Program-made: the position numbers and the translations under genes
IMG/VR virus record: IMGVR_UViG_3300027123_000313
Span: 1 to 37,261 of that record
Direction: 5' to 3' (one strand)
Length of the DNA: 37,261 nucleotides
Source of the DNA: a virus
The notes under the pieces: generated by a model
The model's input: only the letters and a program-made list of their open reading frames with translations
Databases searched by the model: none
Told to the model about the DNA's origin: nothing
Part shown: positions 7,879 to 15,041 of the stretch, in pieces
Layout of the letters: each line of letters starts with the position of its first letter
Position numbering within the stretch: position 1 is the first letter of the stretch

Positions 7879-9275
7879 TGCGTGAACTCGACTCGCGCAT
7901 TGACCAGGCACACCGGCACCGGATCAGTGATGCGAATTCGGAATGTACGATTAAAGGCCGAGCCCAACCGACGCCAGACAGCGCGGGTCTGGTACTCGCC
8001 AATCTTGCCCATGGGTCGCCAGTGCTCACTGCCCCAAGTGCGGCCGGCATCGTCAGACATCTGCAGCATGATTTGAGGTTCGCTGCCCTGGCCTTCGGTG
8101 AGGCCAATGCCGGACTCCATGCGAATCTCGGCCTCGGCATAGAAAGCGCGCTTGCCGGTGCGGGAGTGCGGCGCAACCACTTCGCGCACAATGGGCTGGC
8201 CATCGTCTTCGTAGCAGTCGGGGTCGAGCTCGTAAATCTTGCCGCTGGTGTGGTCGCCAACCAGATTCATACTGGCAAAGGCCATGTGATTCTGTCCTCG
8301 GTGGCGCTCGATCAGGCCATCTTCTGGGTTGCGATACCCACGCTCTGCCCAAGTGCCAGTCGCAATGTCGTAAGCCCACGTCGCGTTTTCGGTCGGGAAG
8401 TTCAGGACATAGAACAGGTGGCCGTCTTGCTGATAGACCCACGCCACGGCATCGCTCACCACAGCGTAGCGGCTCAGCTTGTTCTCGATCTCATGAGTGC
8501 TGACACGCTGCGGCGTGTAGCCTTCAGCGCGCCAGACAACGCCACGGCCGTTCTCATCCTGACCCAGCCAGAAAACGGTGTTGTCGGCCTTGGCTACGCT
8601 GAATGTCGCTGCGCAGCCATGCTCGATGAACGCGCCATTCACGCGCTCGAAGGGGAAGTCAGGGTTGCCGCCGTTGTACCAAACCTCGGTGGAGTCGGTG
8701 CCAAACAGCCAGATTTCGCGATGATCGATCAGTAGCGACATCAGCGGGTCGGGCGCACCTTCAGCCGTCGCAAAATCGAGCGGATCAATCATGCTGCCGT
8801 CATAGGCGCTGGTGGCCCAGAAGCGGCCGGTTCCGGGCTCATTGAACAGGAAGAACCCATCCAGAAAGCCCACCATTGCCGCGCCGGGGAAATCCTCGTC
8901 GGTGATCTCTGCAATCACATCAGTGGCCAGTGTGATGATGTAACTCGGCTTGCCGGCAGCAATGAACATCTGCACACCGTTCTCAGCCAGCGCTACCGGC
9001 CCAGTGCCAGCGACCGTACCCAGCAACGTAGCCGTGCCATCTGGCGCAACCTTGAAGGCTTGGGTGCCGCTGACGACATAGGCAAAACCGTTGTTGGCCT
9101 TCTTCATGCCGCGAATCGGGCCGGTGCCAACCGTGGCCCACAGGCGCAGACCGGGCGTGCCGTAAAGCACAACGCCTTGATCCTGCTTTTCCATGTAGAG
9201 GTTCAGCAAACGCTGTGCAGACGCCGCCCTGCTGCGAGCGCTGGTAGCGGCAGCAATGATGTCGAACTCAGCCAT
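7875..9275 (-). CDS. packaged-DNA stabilisation protein, gp10-like
   Basis: This 466-aa protein matches the P22 gp10 family in length (472 aa in P22) and position. P22 gp10 forms a hexameric ring below gp4 that closes the portal after packaging. Features typical of the family are the opening MAEFDIIAAATSARSRAASAQ, the early LLNLYMEK and VLYGTPGLRLWATVGTGPIRGM, and repeated short beta blades ending in a jelly-roll-like C-terminus with RTFRIRITDPVP. The start overlaps the gp4-like stop (TGATG). Confidence 0.85.
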   Translation of the reverse strand: MAEFDIIAAATSARSRAASAQRLLNLYMEKQDQGVVLYGTPGLRLWATVGTGPIRGMKKANNGFAYVVSGTQAFKVAPDGTATLLGTVAGTGPVALAENGVQMFIAAGKPSYIITLATDVIAEITDEDFPGAAMVGFLDGFFLFNEPGTGRFWATSAYDGSMIDPLDFATAEGAPDPLMSLLIDHREIWLFGTDSTEVWYNGGNPDFPFERVNGAFIEHGCAATFSVAKADNTVFWLGQDENGRGVVWRAEGYTPQRVSTHEIENKLSRYAVVSDAVAWVYQQDGHLFYVLNFPTENATWAYDIATGTWAERGYRNPEDGLIERHRGQNHMAFASMNLVGDHTSGKIYELDPDCYEDDGQPIVREVVAPHSRTGKRAFYAEAEIRMESGIGLTEGQGSEPQIMLQMSDDAGRTWGSEHWRPMGKIGEYQTRAVWRRLGSAFNRTFRIRITDPVPVCLVNARVEFTQ

Positions 9276-9967
9276 CAGTCGCCCCGATGAAAGTCGGCGT
9301 GAGCGCCGCGCTGTTGGATGGCCATATCAAACGACACGCGACTGCGGCGACCATGTACGGCCGTGATCTGGGTGCGCAGCTCTTGGCGCTGCATCTCCCA
9401 CATCGGTTCAATGGCGCGGCCGTAATCTGGCGCAAGATCAACCTGCAGGCACATGCGCAGGTAGCTGGCAAAGTAGCGCGGCATCTCCAAGTCAGCATAG
9501 GCATCGCTGATTTCATCGACCGGCATCCAGGCATTCATGTGCAGCACGCCGCTGCTCGGCACGGGGAACAGCGAAAGCTCGACCAATGGGTTGCCGTAGC
9601 GCACATAGGCTGTGCACGCCGTGCCCTGCTCGGACTTGAACGACTCAACATCGAAATACTCGATTGGCTCGATGCCAACTGGGTAATCAATGCCGCCCTC
9701 ACGAACAAAGGCCGACTCGATGCGAACAGGACGCGCGATGTTCAGCGTACCGCCCTCGCCCAGCGTGTAGGTCGCAAGGCCGGTCAGCGGCAATTGCAGC
9801 TTGGTCTGGGCCGTGATCAGCCCGCGCGTGATCGACCATGCGCCCAAGATGTCATTGAGCGAACCAAGCGCGTCCGACATTTCTTCAGCGATAGGCACTT
9901 CAATGGCATCAATCACGCCGATCTTGCGCAGCGCGCGGGTGATGATGTCTTGGGCGGTCACGGCCAT
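9275..9967 (-). CDS. tail accessory factor, gp4-like
   Basis: This 230-aa protein has the hallmark start of the P22 gp4 head-completion family (AQDIITRALRKIGVIDAIE, then ALGSLNDILGAWSI). In P22, twelve copies bind under the portal and provide the platform for gp10 and the tailspike. The P22 protein is 166 aa; this one has a longer C-terminal part containing an aromatic/acidic stretch (YADLEMPRYFASYLRMCLQ), as in gp4-like proteins of many other podophages. The gene is followed with overlap by the gp10-like gene. Confidence 0.85.
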   Translation of the reverse strand: MAVTAQDIITRALRKIGVIDAIEVPIAEEMSDALGSLNDILGAWSITRGLITAQTKLQLPLTGLATYTLGEGGTLNIARPVRIESAFVREGGIDYPVGIEPIEYFDVESFKSEQGTACTAYVRYGNPLVELSLFPVPSSGVLHMNAWMPVDEISDAYADLEMPRYFASYLRMCLQVDLAPDYGRAIEPMWEMQRQELRTQITAVHGRRSRVSFDMAIQQRGAHADFHRGD

Positions 9968-9970
9968 GGG

Positions 9971-10138
9971 TCAGTCTGCCTTCGGTTTTGGCTTGGTAGC
10001 AGGCTTGGCGCGAGTCTTGAGGGCTTCGCCGGCCATCACATAACCTTCTTCTCGCCTGGCAGACTCTTCTGCCTCATCGAGCACGACACAATGCAGATCC
10101 TCACGAATCAGCATTTTTGGGAATTCTTGGATTTGCAT
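9971..10138 (-). CDS. 55-aa protein between coat and tail accessory genes
   Basis: This is a short gene starting MQIQEFPKMLIRED, with GGAGG 5 bases upstream, just after the terminator that follows the coat gene. The first half is mixed and acidic (CVVLDEAEESARREEGY) and the last 15 residues are Lys/Pro/Ala-rich (KTRAKPATKPKPKAD). Small proteins of this form with a basic tail are common at this place in podophage and siphophage operons; the function is not known to me. It ends 3 bases before the gp4-like start. Confidence 0.7.
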   Translation of the reverse strand: MQIQEFPKMLIREDLHCVVLDEAEESARREEGYVMAGEALKTRAKPATKPKPKAD

Positions 10139-10149
10139 TTCTGCCTCCG

Positions 10150-10177
10150 AAAAAGACCGACCCCCGAAGGGGCCGGC
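10150..10177 (-). terminator. intrinsic terminator after coat gene
   Basis: On the minus strand a 9-bp GC-rich stem (GCCGGCCCC with GGGGTCGGT, two G-U pairs, loop TTCG) is followed by TTTTT. It lies 11 bases after the coat stop and before the ribosome site of the 55-aa gene, so it may set a high coat-to-tail expression ratio. Confidence 0.85.
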
Positions 10178-10187
10178 TTGAAACCGC

Positions 10188-11399
10188 TTACTCGGTGATA
10201 CGAGCAGCGTGCAGGCCACGTACCACAGTGAAGCCGTACAGCACATCGATACGAGTGCGCTCGTAATCGTTGTTGCCGTCACCGAAGGTCATTACACGCA
10301 CGCTGACGCCGTTCGGCAGACGCGCGGTGTAACCCTCGCAGCTGGCCAGCACCGGAAGCGGCGCAAAGGCTGCCGTGAAGGCGTCTTTGTGGAACATCAG
10401 GTTCTGGCGATACGACGTCGAGGCCGCGCCAACCAGCGTCACAACAGCACCGTTCGCAGGCGCAGCGCTGACGGTCTTATTCGGGCCGGTCGCTTTGATG
10501 CCAGGGAAGATGTTGATCGAACCAGTGACGCCACCTGCGGTGAAGTCAGCCGTCACAACGAACTGCTGCAGTTGGTTCGTGGCAATGCCAGTCAGCGGGT
10601 GCACAGCAAACACGCCGGCAATCGTGAAGACCTGCCCTTTGGTCAGCGTTGCGGCGTTGGTCAGGCCTGCCAGCGCGAGCACAGTGCCAGACTGGCCGGC
10701 GCCACTTACGGTGAAGCCGGTGGCCTGCGTGCCGTTGGTCTGAACCGGCATGGACTGATGCTCGTAGAACATTGCGCCTTGGGCTTCGCCGATGTCGCCG
10801 CGCAGATAGCCGCGCTCAATCGATGCCTTCGGGTTGAACAGCTGACGCGACGAATCCACCAGCTCAGTGTTGGCATCCGAGCTGAAGCAGACGGTGCGCT
10901 CACCGACCGGTGTCAGGAAGTTGTTCATGCGGGCGCGAGCCTGAGCATAAGTCTTCATGACCGACGGAACGGTGCCGGGAGTGCCGACCAAGTTGGGGAC
11001 GCCGCCAAGAGCTTTGCGCATCAAGTCGGCTTCGATAACCGAGCTGAGCGTCTGCATCTGCGGGCGCAGGATGCGCTCACGGAAATCGGTGATTTCCAGC
11101 AGCTTCTCTTTGGCACCGAACTGCAGAGCGATGTGCTTCTGGGTGTCAAGCGTCAGATCAACTGAGGTTTCGACAGAGTCAGAAGCTGCGCCACCGCCAG
11201 CGAACTGAGCGCCATCGAAAACAACGCCAGTGGGCGGAATCTTGATTTTGACGGTCTGGCCCTTCTGGTAGCCATTTACGGCTTCGCCAAATTCGTCTTG
11301 GCGGCCGCGGTTGATGTTCATGATAAAGGGCGCTTCTTCAGCCAGAATCTTGGCTGCTTCGCGGGCGATCATTTGGTGCGTTAAATTGGTGTTAGCCAT
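10188..11399 (-). CDS. major capsid (coat) protein, P22 gp5-like
   Basis: This 403-aa protein (P22 coat 430 aa) forms the T=7 shell with an HK97 fold. Family-typical parts are the N-terminus (ANTNLTHQMIAREAAKILAEE, then GDKV-like QKGQTVKIKIPP), the DTQKHIALQFGAKEKLLEITDF segment, and a central insertion of beta character (about 215-330) that would correspond to the P22 I-domain. The C-terminus (RIDVLYGFTVVRGLHAARI) matches the coat family end. It sits directly after scaffold, as in P22, and is followed by a strong terminator. Confidence 0.9.
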   Translation of the reverse strand: MANTNLTHQMIAREAAKILAEEAPFIMNINRGRQDEFGEAVNGYQKGQTVKIKIPPTGVVFDGAQFAGGGAASDSVETSVDLTLDTQKHIALQFGAKEKLLEITDFRERILRPQMQTLSSVIEADLMRKALGGVPNLVGTPGTVPSVMKTYAQARARMNNFLTPVGERTVCFSSDANTELVDSSRQLFNPKASIERGYLRGDIGEAQGAMFYEHQSMPVQTNGTQATGFTVSGAGQSGTVLALAGLTNAATLTKGQVFTIAGVFAVHPLTGIATNQLQQFVVTADFTAGGVTGSINIFPGIKATGPNKTVSAAPANGAVVTLVGAASTSYRQNLMFHKDAFTAAFAPLPVLASCEGYTARLPNGVSVRVMTFGDGNNDYERTRIDVLYGFTVVRGLHAARITE

Positions 11400-11409
11400 G
11401 ATGCTTTAC

Positions 11410-12231
11410 TCAACGTCGAGATTTATTGGCCTGCTCTGCATCCCACTTGGCCCACTCGGCATCGGTCATCTTGCTGGGATCGGCTTTGCTTGGAGAAGCG
11501 CCGCCGTTCAGCTGTGACCCGACCGGTGCGGGAGCTGTAGAAACAGTTTTTGCAGGTGGTTTTGATGCCAACTTGGCTTCGATTCGCCCCAGGGCAATGG
11601 CCTGGCGTGTTGGCGACATGGAAGCGATGTCAGCGGCTTCTTCAGGGTTCTTGCCGAGGTAATAGGCCACCTTGTGACCGTCATCCATCTCAACCAAGGC
11701 TTGCGCCATGCTGGCTGATACAGGCAGGTCAGGGTTTCCAATGACAACCTCGTCAAAGTCTTCGAACTCACCGCGACCGAGATCGACCTGTTTTTCGACG
11801 CGGCCACGGAAGCTTTTCTGCTCCTCAGCTGCGCTTATTTTTGATCGCTCGGCTTGCGCTGCTTGATCGCGTGCCGCGAACTCCTGCTTAAATTGCCATT
11901 TGTTCAGCGCCTTGATGTAGTCATCGTAGGTATCAAAGCCATCGTCTAGGCTTGGCTCACGATCAGCCGCGTCCTGCTTTGCAGGCTCTGGTTGCCGCTG
12001 GCGTGCCTCAAGCTCACGTTCAAGAATTTCTGCGCGACGTTCGGCTGCTCGTGCCTTTGCGGTTAGCTCATTGATGCGTTTCTGCACGCCGTCCGGCTTT
12101 TTCTCCGGCTCTAGCGGCTGCGCCTCATCATCATTGGCGACGGTTTCCGGGCTGGCCGTAGGCTCGGGCGTTGCAGGAGCGGCCGGGGTCGCCTCGACGG
12201 CGGTAATGTCATCTTGCGTTTGAATTTGCAT
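11410..12231 (-). CDS. scaffolding protein, gp8-like
   Basis: This 273-aa protein from the ATG at 12231 is highly charged, rich in Ala/Glu/Lys/Gln and mostly helical, with a coiled-coil stretch (KRINELTAKARAAERRAEILERELEARQ). The C-terminus (AEWAKWDAEQANKSRR) ends in basic residues; in P22 a basic helix-loop-helix at the scaffold C-terminus binds coat. Position right before coat and length (P22 303 aa) agree. A longer frame from 12300 would begin inside a terminator, so I use the internal start after GAGAG. Confidence 0.85.
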   Translation of the reverse strand: MQIQTQDDITAVEATPAAPATPEPTASPETVANDDEAQPLEPEKKPDGVQKRINELTAKARAAERRAEILERELEARQRQPEPAKQDAADREPSLDDGFDTYDDYIKALNKWQFKQEFAARDQAAQAERSKISAAEEQKSFRGRVEKQVDLGRGEFEDFDEVVIGNPDLPVSASMAQALVEMDDGHKVAYYLGKNPEEAADIASMSPTRQAIALGRIEAKLASKPPAKTVSTAPAPVGSQLNGGASPSKADPSKMTDAEWAKWDAEQANKSRR

Positions 12232-12300
12232 GGCTCTCACCAAGGATTTTGACCCTGTCAGGCCGGACAGGTACGGGCTGCTTTCGCAGTTTTCGGACAT

Positions 12301-12323
12301 AAAAAAACCGGCGCTTGGCCGGT
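12301..12323 (-). terminator. intrinsic terminator upstream of scaffold gene
   Basis: On the minus strand ACCGGC, a 5-base loop and GCCGGT is followed by a run of seven T. It ends the block of four extra structural-type genes and precedes scaffold. Confidence 0.8.
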
Positions 12324-12351
12324 CGTTTTGTGAAATTGGTTTGTTCGGGAC

Positions 12352-12726
12352 TTACTGCGCGCCCTTGTATTGCATTTCGACATAGGTCGTTGTCGTCACT
12401 AAGCCAGAGCCGATGCCAATGCAGCGCAGCAGCACTTCACCATAGATCGGCAGATCGTCCGGCACTCGCAGCCAGCCGGTCACGAACGGGTTGTTGCCGA
12501 CCAGGAATGTGTTCTCAGCAATCAGAGTATCCCAGCTTGCGCCCCAATCGAGCGAATACTCGACACGCACAGCCAGGTTGCCCTTGTACTGCAGCCGCAC
12601 GGTTTCAATGCCAGCGAAGTCCAGTACCTTGCGGCTGTCAGTCAACTCAACACCACCCAGCGTCAAGAGTTGGCTGGATGGGTTGGCCATCAAGTGGATA
12701 CTGATCGGCAGCGCGACATAAGCCAT
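12352..12726 (-). CDS. virion-region protein, unknown
   Basis: This 124-aa protein belongs to the four-gene block between portal and scaffold. It is beta-rich (e.g. ETVRLQYKGNLAVRVEYSLDWGASWDTL, EVLLRCIGIGSGLVTTTTYVEMQYK). It resembles the small beta-sandwich proteins used as capsid decoration or tail components, but I cannot name the family. It starts 2 bases after the stop of the upstream gene (TAATC ATG spacing), which suggests coupling, and a strong terminator follows. Confidence 0.7.
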   Translation of the reverse strand: MAYVALPISIHLMANPSSQLLTLGGVELTDSRKVLDFAGIETVRLQYKGNLAVRVEYSLDWGASWDTLIAENTFLVGNNPFVTGWLRVPDDLPIYGEVLLRCIGIGSGLVTTTTYVEMQYKGAQ

Positions 12727-12728
12727 GA

Positions 12729-13652
12729 TTACGGGGCCGTGAAATAGATGACGTTGACCACGGAGATGATGCCAGCGCCCAATGCCGGCACCACTACAGT
12801 GGTGGCCGTGTTGACCGTGTCCGACTTCACCGGGTTGCTGGGCTGCAAGTTGACTGGCATGTCCCCAGCCCCAGCGCCCATGGCATTGCCGAAGCGGAAC
12901 TCGATGCCGCCAAGGTTAGTAGTGGTCACCGCCAAGTTGGCAGCCGCGGCAGCGACAGCGGTGGCAGTGCTGTTGTAGCGCTGAACTATTGCGCCAATGA
13001 TGTAGTGAAACTCGCCAGCAACAGCAGGCAGCGTAACTGTCTGCGCAGTATTGGCTGCACTAACCTGCTTGACCTTTAAGTTTGCTGGTCGCTCGAATGC
13101 GTAGATCGGGTTATTCATCGCCGTGCCGACACCAGACAGCGAAACCGGCAGCGCACTGGCGCGCAACTCAGCGTTAGTCGCTGGACCTGAAACTGGTAGT
13201 GCTGTAGCACGAAGTTCCGTGTTTGTCAGCGCGTTTGTCTGTGTCGATGGAAAATTGGAAACGCTGACTGTCGGGCTGTTGGCGATATTCACGTTCCCGC
13301 TGACAGCCTGTGTTGTCGGGAAGTTGTTCACCGCAGCCGTCACTGTGCCGGACACGGGCACAGCGCTGGCGCGAAGCTGGGCATTGGTCAGCGCGTCGGT
13401 CTGCGTGCCGGTGACGGCGATGCCAGCCACCAACTTGTCATAGATCCCACGCAGCCAGCCGATGACGCCAGTGCCGTTGGGTGGTGCCGTTGTGCCGCCA
13501 GCCGTGCCGAATGCCGGGTCAGTAACGTTCAGCGGGTTGCCAGCGTCGTTCTTGACCTCCAACTCGGTCAGCACCGCGACGACATTGATGCTGCCGTCCT
13601 CGTTGATCTTGAGAATTCGGGCGGGGTTAGAAGGGTCGCGAATAATCGCCAT
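12729..13652 (-). CDS. virion-region protein with internal PVSG repeats
   Basis: This 307-aa Ala/Thr/Val/Asn-rich protein has three imperfect internal repeats (about residues 84-100, 140-155 and 157-170) of the type TDALTNAQLRASAVPVSG, ELRATALPVSG and ELRASALPVS. A Gly/Ala-rich beta C-terminal half (about 190-307) follows, ending in VINVIYF-like strands (SVVNVIYFTAP). Such T-x-ALT-x-x-x-LRA-x-PVSG repeats occur in phage structural proteins as fibrous spacers. I expect a surface or decoration protein, with moderate confidence. Confidence 0.7.
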   Translation of the reverse strand: MAIIRDPSNPARILKINEDGSINVVAVLTELEVKNDAGNPLNVTDPAFGTAGGTTAPPNGTGVIGWLRGIYDKLVAGIAVTGTQTDALTNAQLRASAVPVSGTVTAAVNNFPTTQAVSGNVNIANSPTVSVSNFPSTQTNALTNTELRATALPVSGPATNAELRASALPVSLSGVGTAMNNPIYAFERPANLKVKQVSAANTAQTVTLPAVAGEFHYIIGAIVQRYNSTATAVAAAAANLAVTTTNLGGIEFRFGNAMGAGAGDMPVNLQPSNPVKSDTVNTATTVVVPALGAGIISVVNVIYFTAP

Positions 13653-13653
13653 G

Positions 13654-14190
13654 TCAGGCTATTCCATAAGCAATTGGAAATTGACCATATATCGGGCCGG
13701 GAATGGCCTCGATGTACAGCGTGAATTGGCCTGTAGCAGCCACGGCATGCAGGATCATGCGATCAAACTCCAGCTCGTCGGCGTCTTTTGTACCTGGCAT
13801 CGGGCCGGCGATGTTGGCTGTGATAATGCTGGTCGGAACTACTGCGGCATCCATTACCGTCAGCGCCGCCTCGTACACGCCGACAGTGCCAACGTCGATT
13901 GTGGTGACGCGCATTGACGTAGCGTTTTCGACGAACGGCGTCTTGTTGAACTCGGCATTCAAGTAGTCGATGACTGCCGAGATGCTTGCTCCAGCCGTAG
14001 ACCCGTCCTGCTTGGCGAAACGCGCAAACGGCAGGTACACCTCGCGATAGTTCGTCGAACGGTAGTAGATCGACACCCTGCCGCGATCAGCCTGAGCGAT
14101 CAGCGAACCAGCTGCGAACAATCGAGTATTTTGTCCGACCACCACGTTCTTGCGGTCGCTGTCGTAATAAACCTTGAAGTCAGCACTCAT
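13654..14190 (-). CDS. virion-region protein, unknown
   Basis: This 178-aa protein starts MSADFKVYYDSDRKNVVVGQ at an ATG overlapping the stop of the gene upstream, and its own stop is followed one base later by the next ATG. Composition is beta-rich (RVSIYYRSTNYREVYLPFARF, GVYEAALTVMDAAVVPTSIITANIAGP). The C-terminus (GQFTLYIEAIPGPIYGQF) suggests a beta-sandwich. No family name is offered. Its position in the block between portal and scaffold implies a virion role. Confidence 0.7.
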   Translation of the reverse strand: MSADFKVYYDSDRKNVVVGQNTRLFAAGSLIAQADRGRVSIYYRSTNYREVYLPFARFAKQDGSTAGASISAVIDYLNAEFNKTPFVENATSMRVTTIDVGTVGVYEAALTVMDAAVVPTSIITANIAGPMPGTKDADELEFDRMILHAVAATGQFTLYIEAIPGPIYGQFPIAYGIA

Positions 14191-15041
14191 TTTTCGTAGT
14201 GCCTCACGATCTGATACTCGATGCCGTAGAGCTCAACATCGCCACCGCCTGGCGTTACTTTCACTTGGCCACCATTGGCGACGAAGCTATTCAGCGAATA
14301 GCCAGGCACGACGAAAGCAAAGCTGTGCTCAACATCAGCGCCCTTGGCAAAGACCTTAGTCTCGCGAAAGATCACACCTTGGCTGCCACCGATGTCTATC
14401 CCGAAGTCCAGATAGCTGCTGGCAACCGATGCTCGAGCCTTAAAGCGCACGGTGATGGTCTGATAGTCGCCGATTGCCTTGGGGGTAATCCGCTGCAAGA
14501 TTGGGTCATACAGCGCATCAACACCAGTTGGCAGAAAGTCAGTGATGCCTGTGCCCGCATTATTCGGCAGTGCCACCTCTACGCCGTCATTGGCAGAAAA
14601 CGGGCTCTCCGACGTGTAGTCTGTGTCAGCGTACTGCGCCCATCCAGCCGAAGCGTTTCCACTCGCCACTGGACTGCTGGAAGCCATACCACCAGCGCCC
14701 AGATAAGCGGTGCTGTGTCGGCGATCCTTGGCCATCGGCAGCTTGAATCGCTTCTTACGGCCATCAGTCAGTACGACAACGAGTTCGCCATCTTCGACAT
14801 CAAGGTCATCAATGCCGACACCAGCGGGACCAGGCACTGCCTTTGGCGACTTGCCGGGCTCGCCGCGCACTTCCTCGCGGTGAAACTCCATCCACAGGCT
14901 GACAGCCGTGAAAATCTCATCCGCCGTGGGGTCGCGCCCTGCATCGCCCTTCTCAGGCTGCCGAGCCTTGATCTCTTTGACCGCCTTTGCCAGCTTGAGC
15001 AGCAGCAGCGACTCAGGCGAAACTGCCAGTGGCGCGCCCAT
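14187..15041 (-). CDS. virion-region protein with collagen-like hinge
   Basis: This 284-aa protein has a helical N-terminus (SPESLLLLKLAKAVKEIKARQ), a short Gly-x-Pro region (about 62-75: GEPGKSPKAVPGPAG), the segment GVGIDDLDVEDGELVVVLTDGR seen in many Pseudomonas and Burkholderia phage proteins, and a beta-sandwich-like C-terminal domain (about 115-284). That layout (helix, collagen-like hinge, globular tip) suits a fibre or spike on the capsid or tail. The start overlaps the portal stop (TAATG). Confidence 0.7.
   Translation of the reverse strand: MGAPLAVSPESLLLLKLAKAVKEIKARQPEKGDAGRDPTADEIFTAVSLWMEFHREEVRGEPGKSPKAVPGPAGVGIDDLDVEDGELVVVLTDGRKKRFKLPMAKDRRHSTAYLGAGGMASSSPVASGNASAGWAQYADTDYTSESPFSANDGVEVALPNNAGTGITDFLPTGVDALYDPILQRITPKAIGDYQTITVRFKARASVASSYLDFGIDIGGSQGVIFRETKVFAKGADVEHSFAFVVPGYSLNSFVANGGQVKVTPGGGDVELYGIEYQIVRHYEK

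Noticed and set aside
7878-8735. 285-codon open frame on the plus strand opposite the gp10-like gene
   Set aside because: It lies wholly antisense to a gene with clear family features, has no ribosome site or coupled neighbours, and reads as composition-driven noise.
10209-11165. 318-codon plus-strand frame opposite the coat gene
   Set aside because: Antisense to a firmly identified coat gene; its Arg/His/Gln/Ala-rich product is typical of a shadow frame in GC-rich coding DNA.
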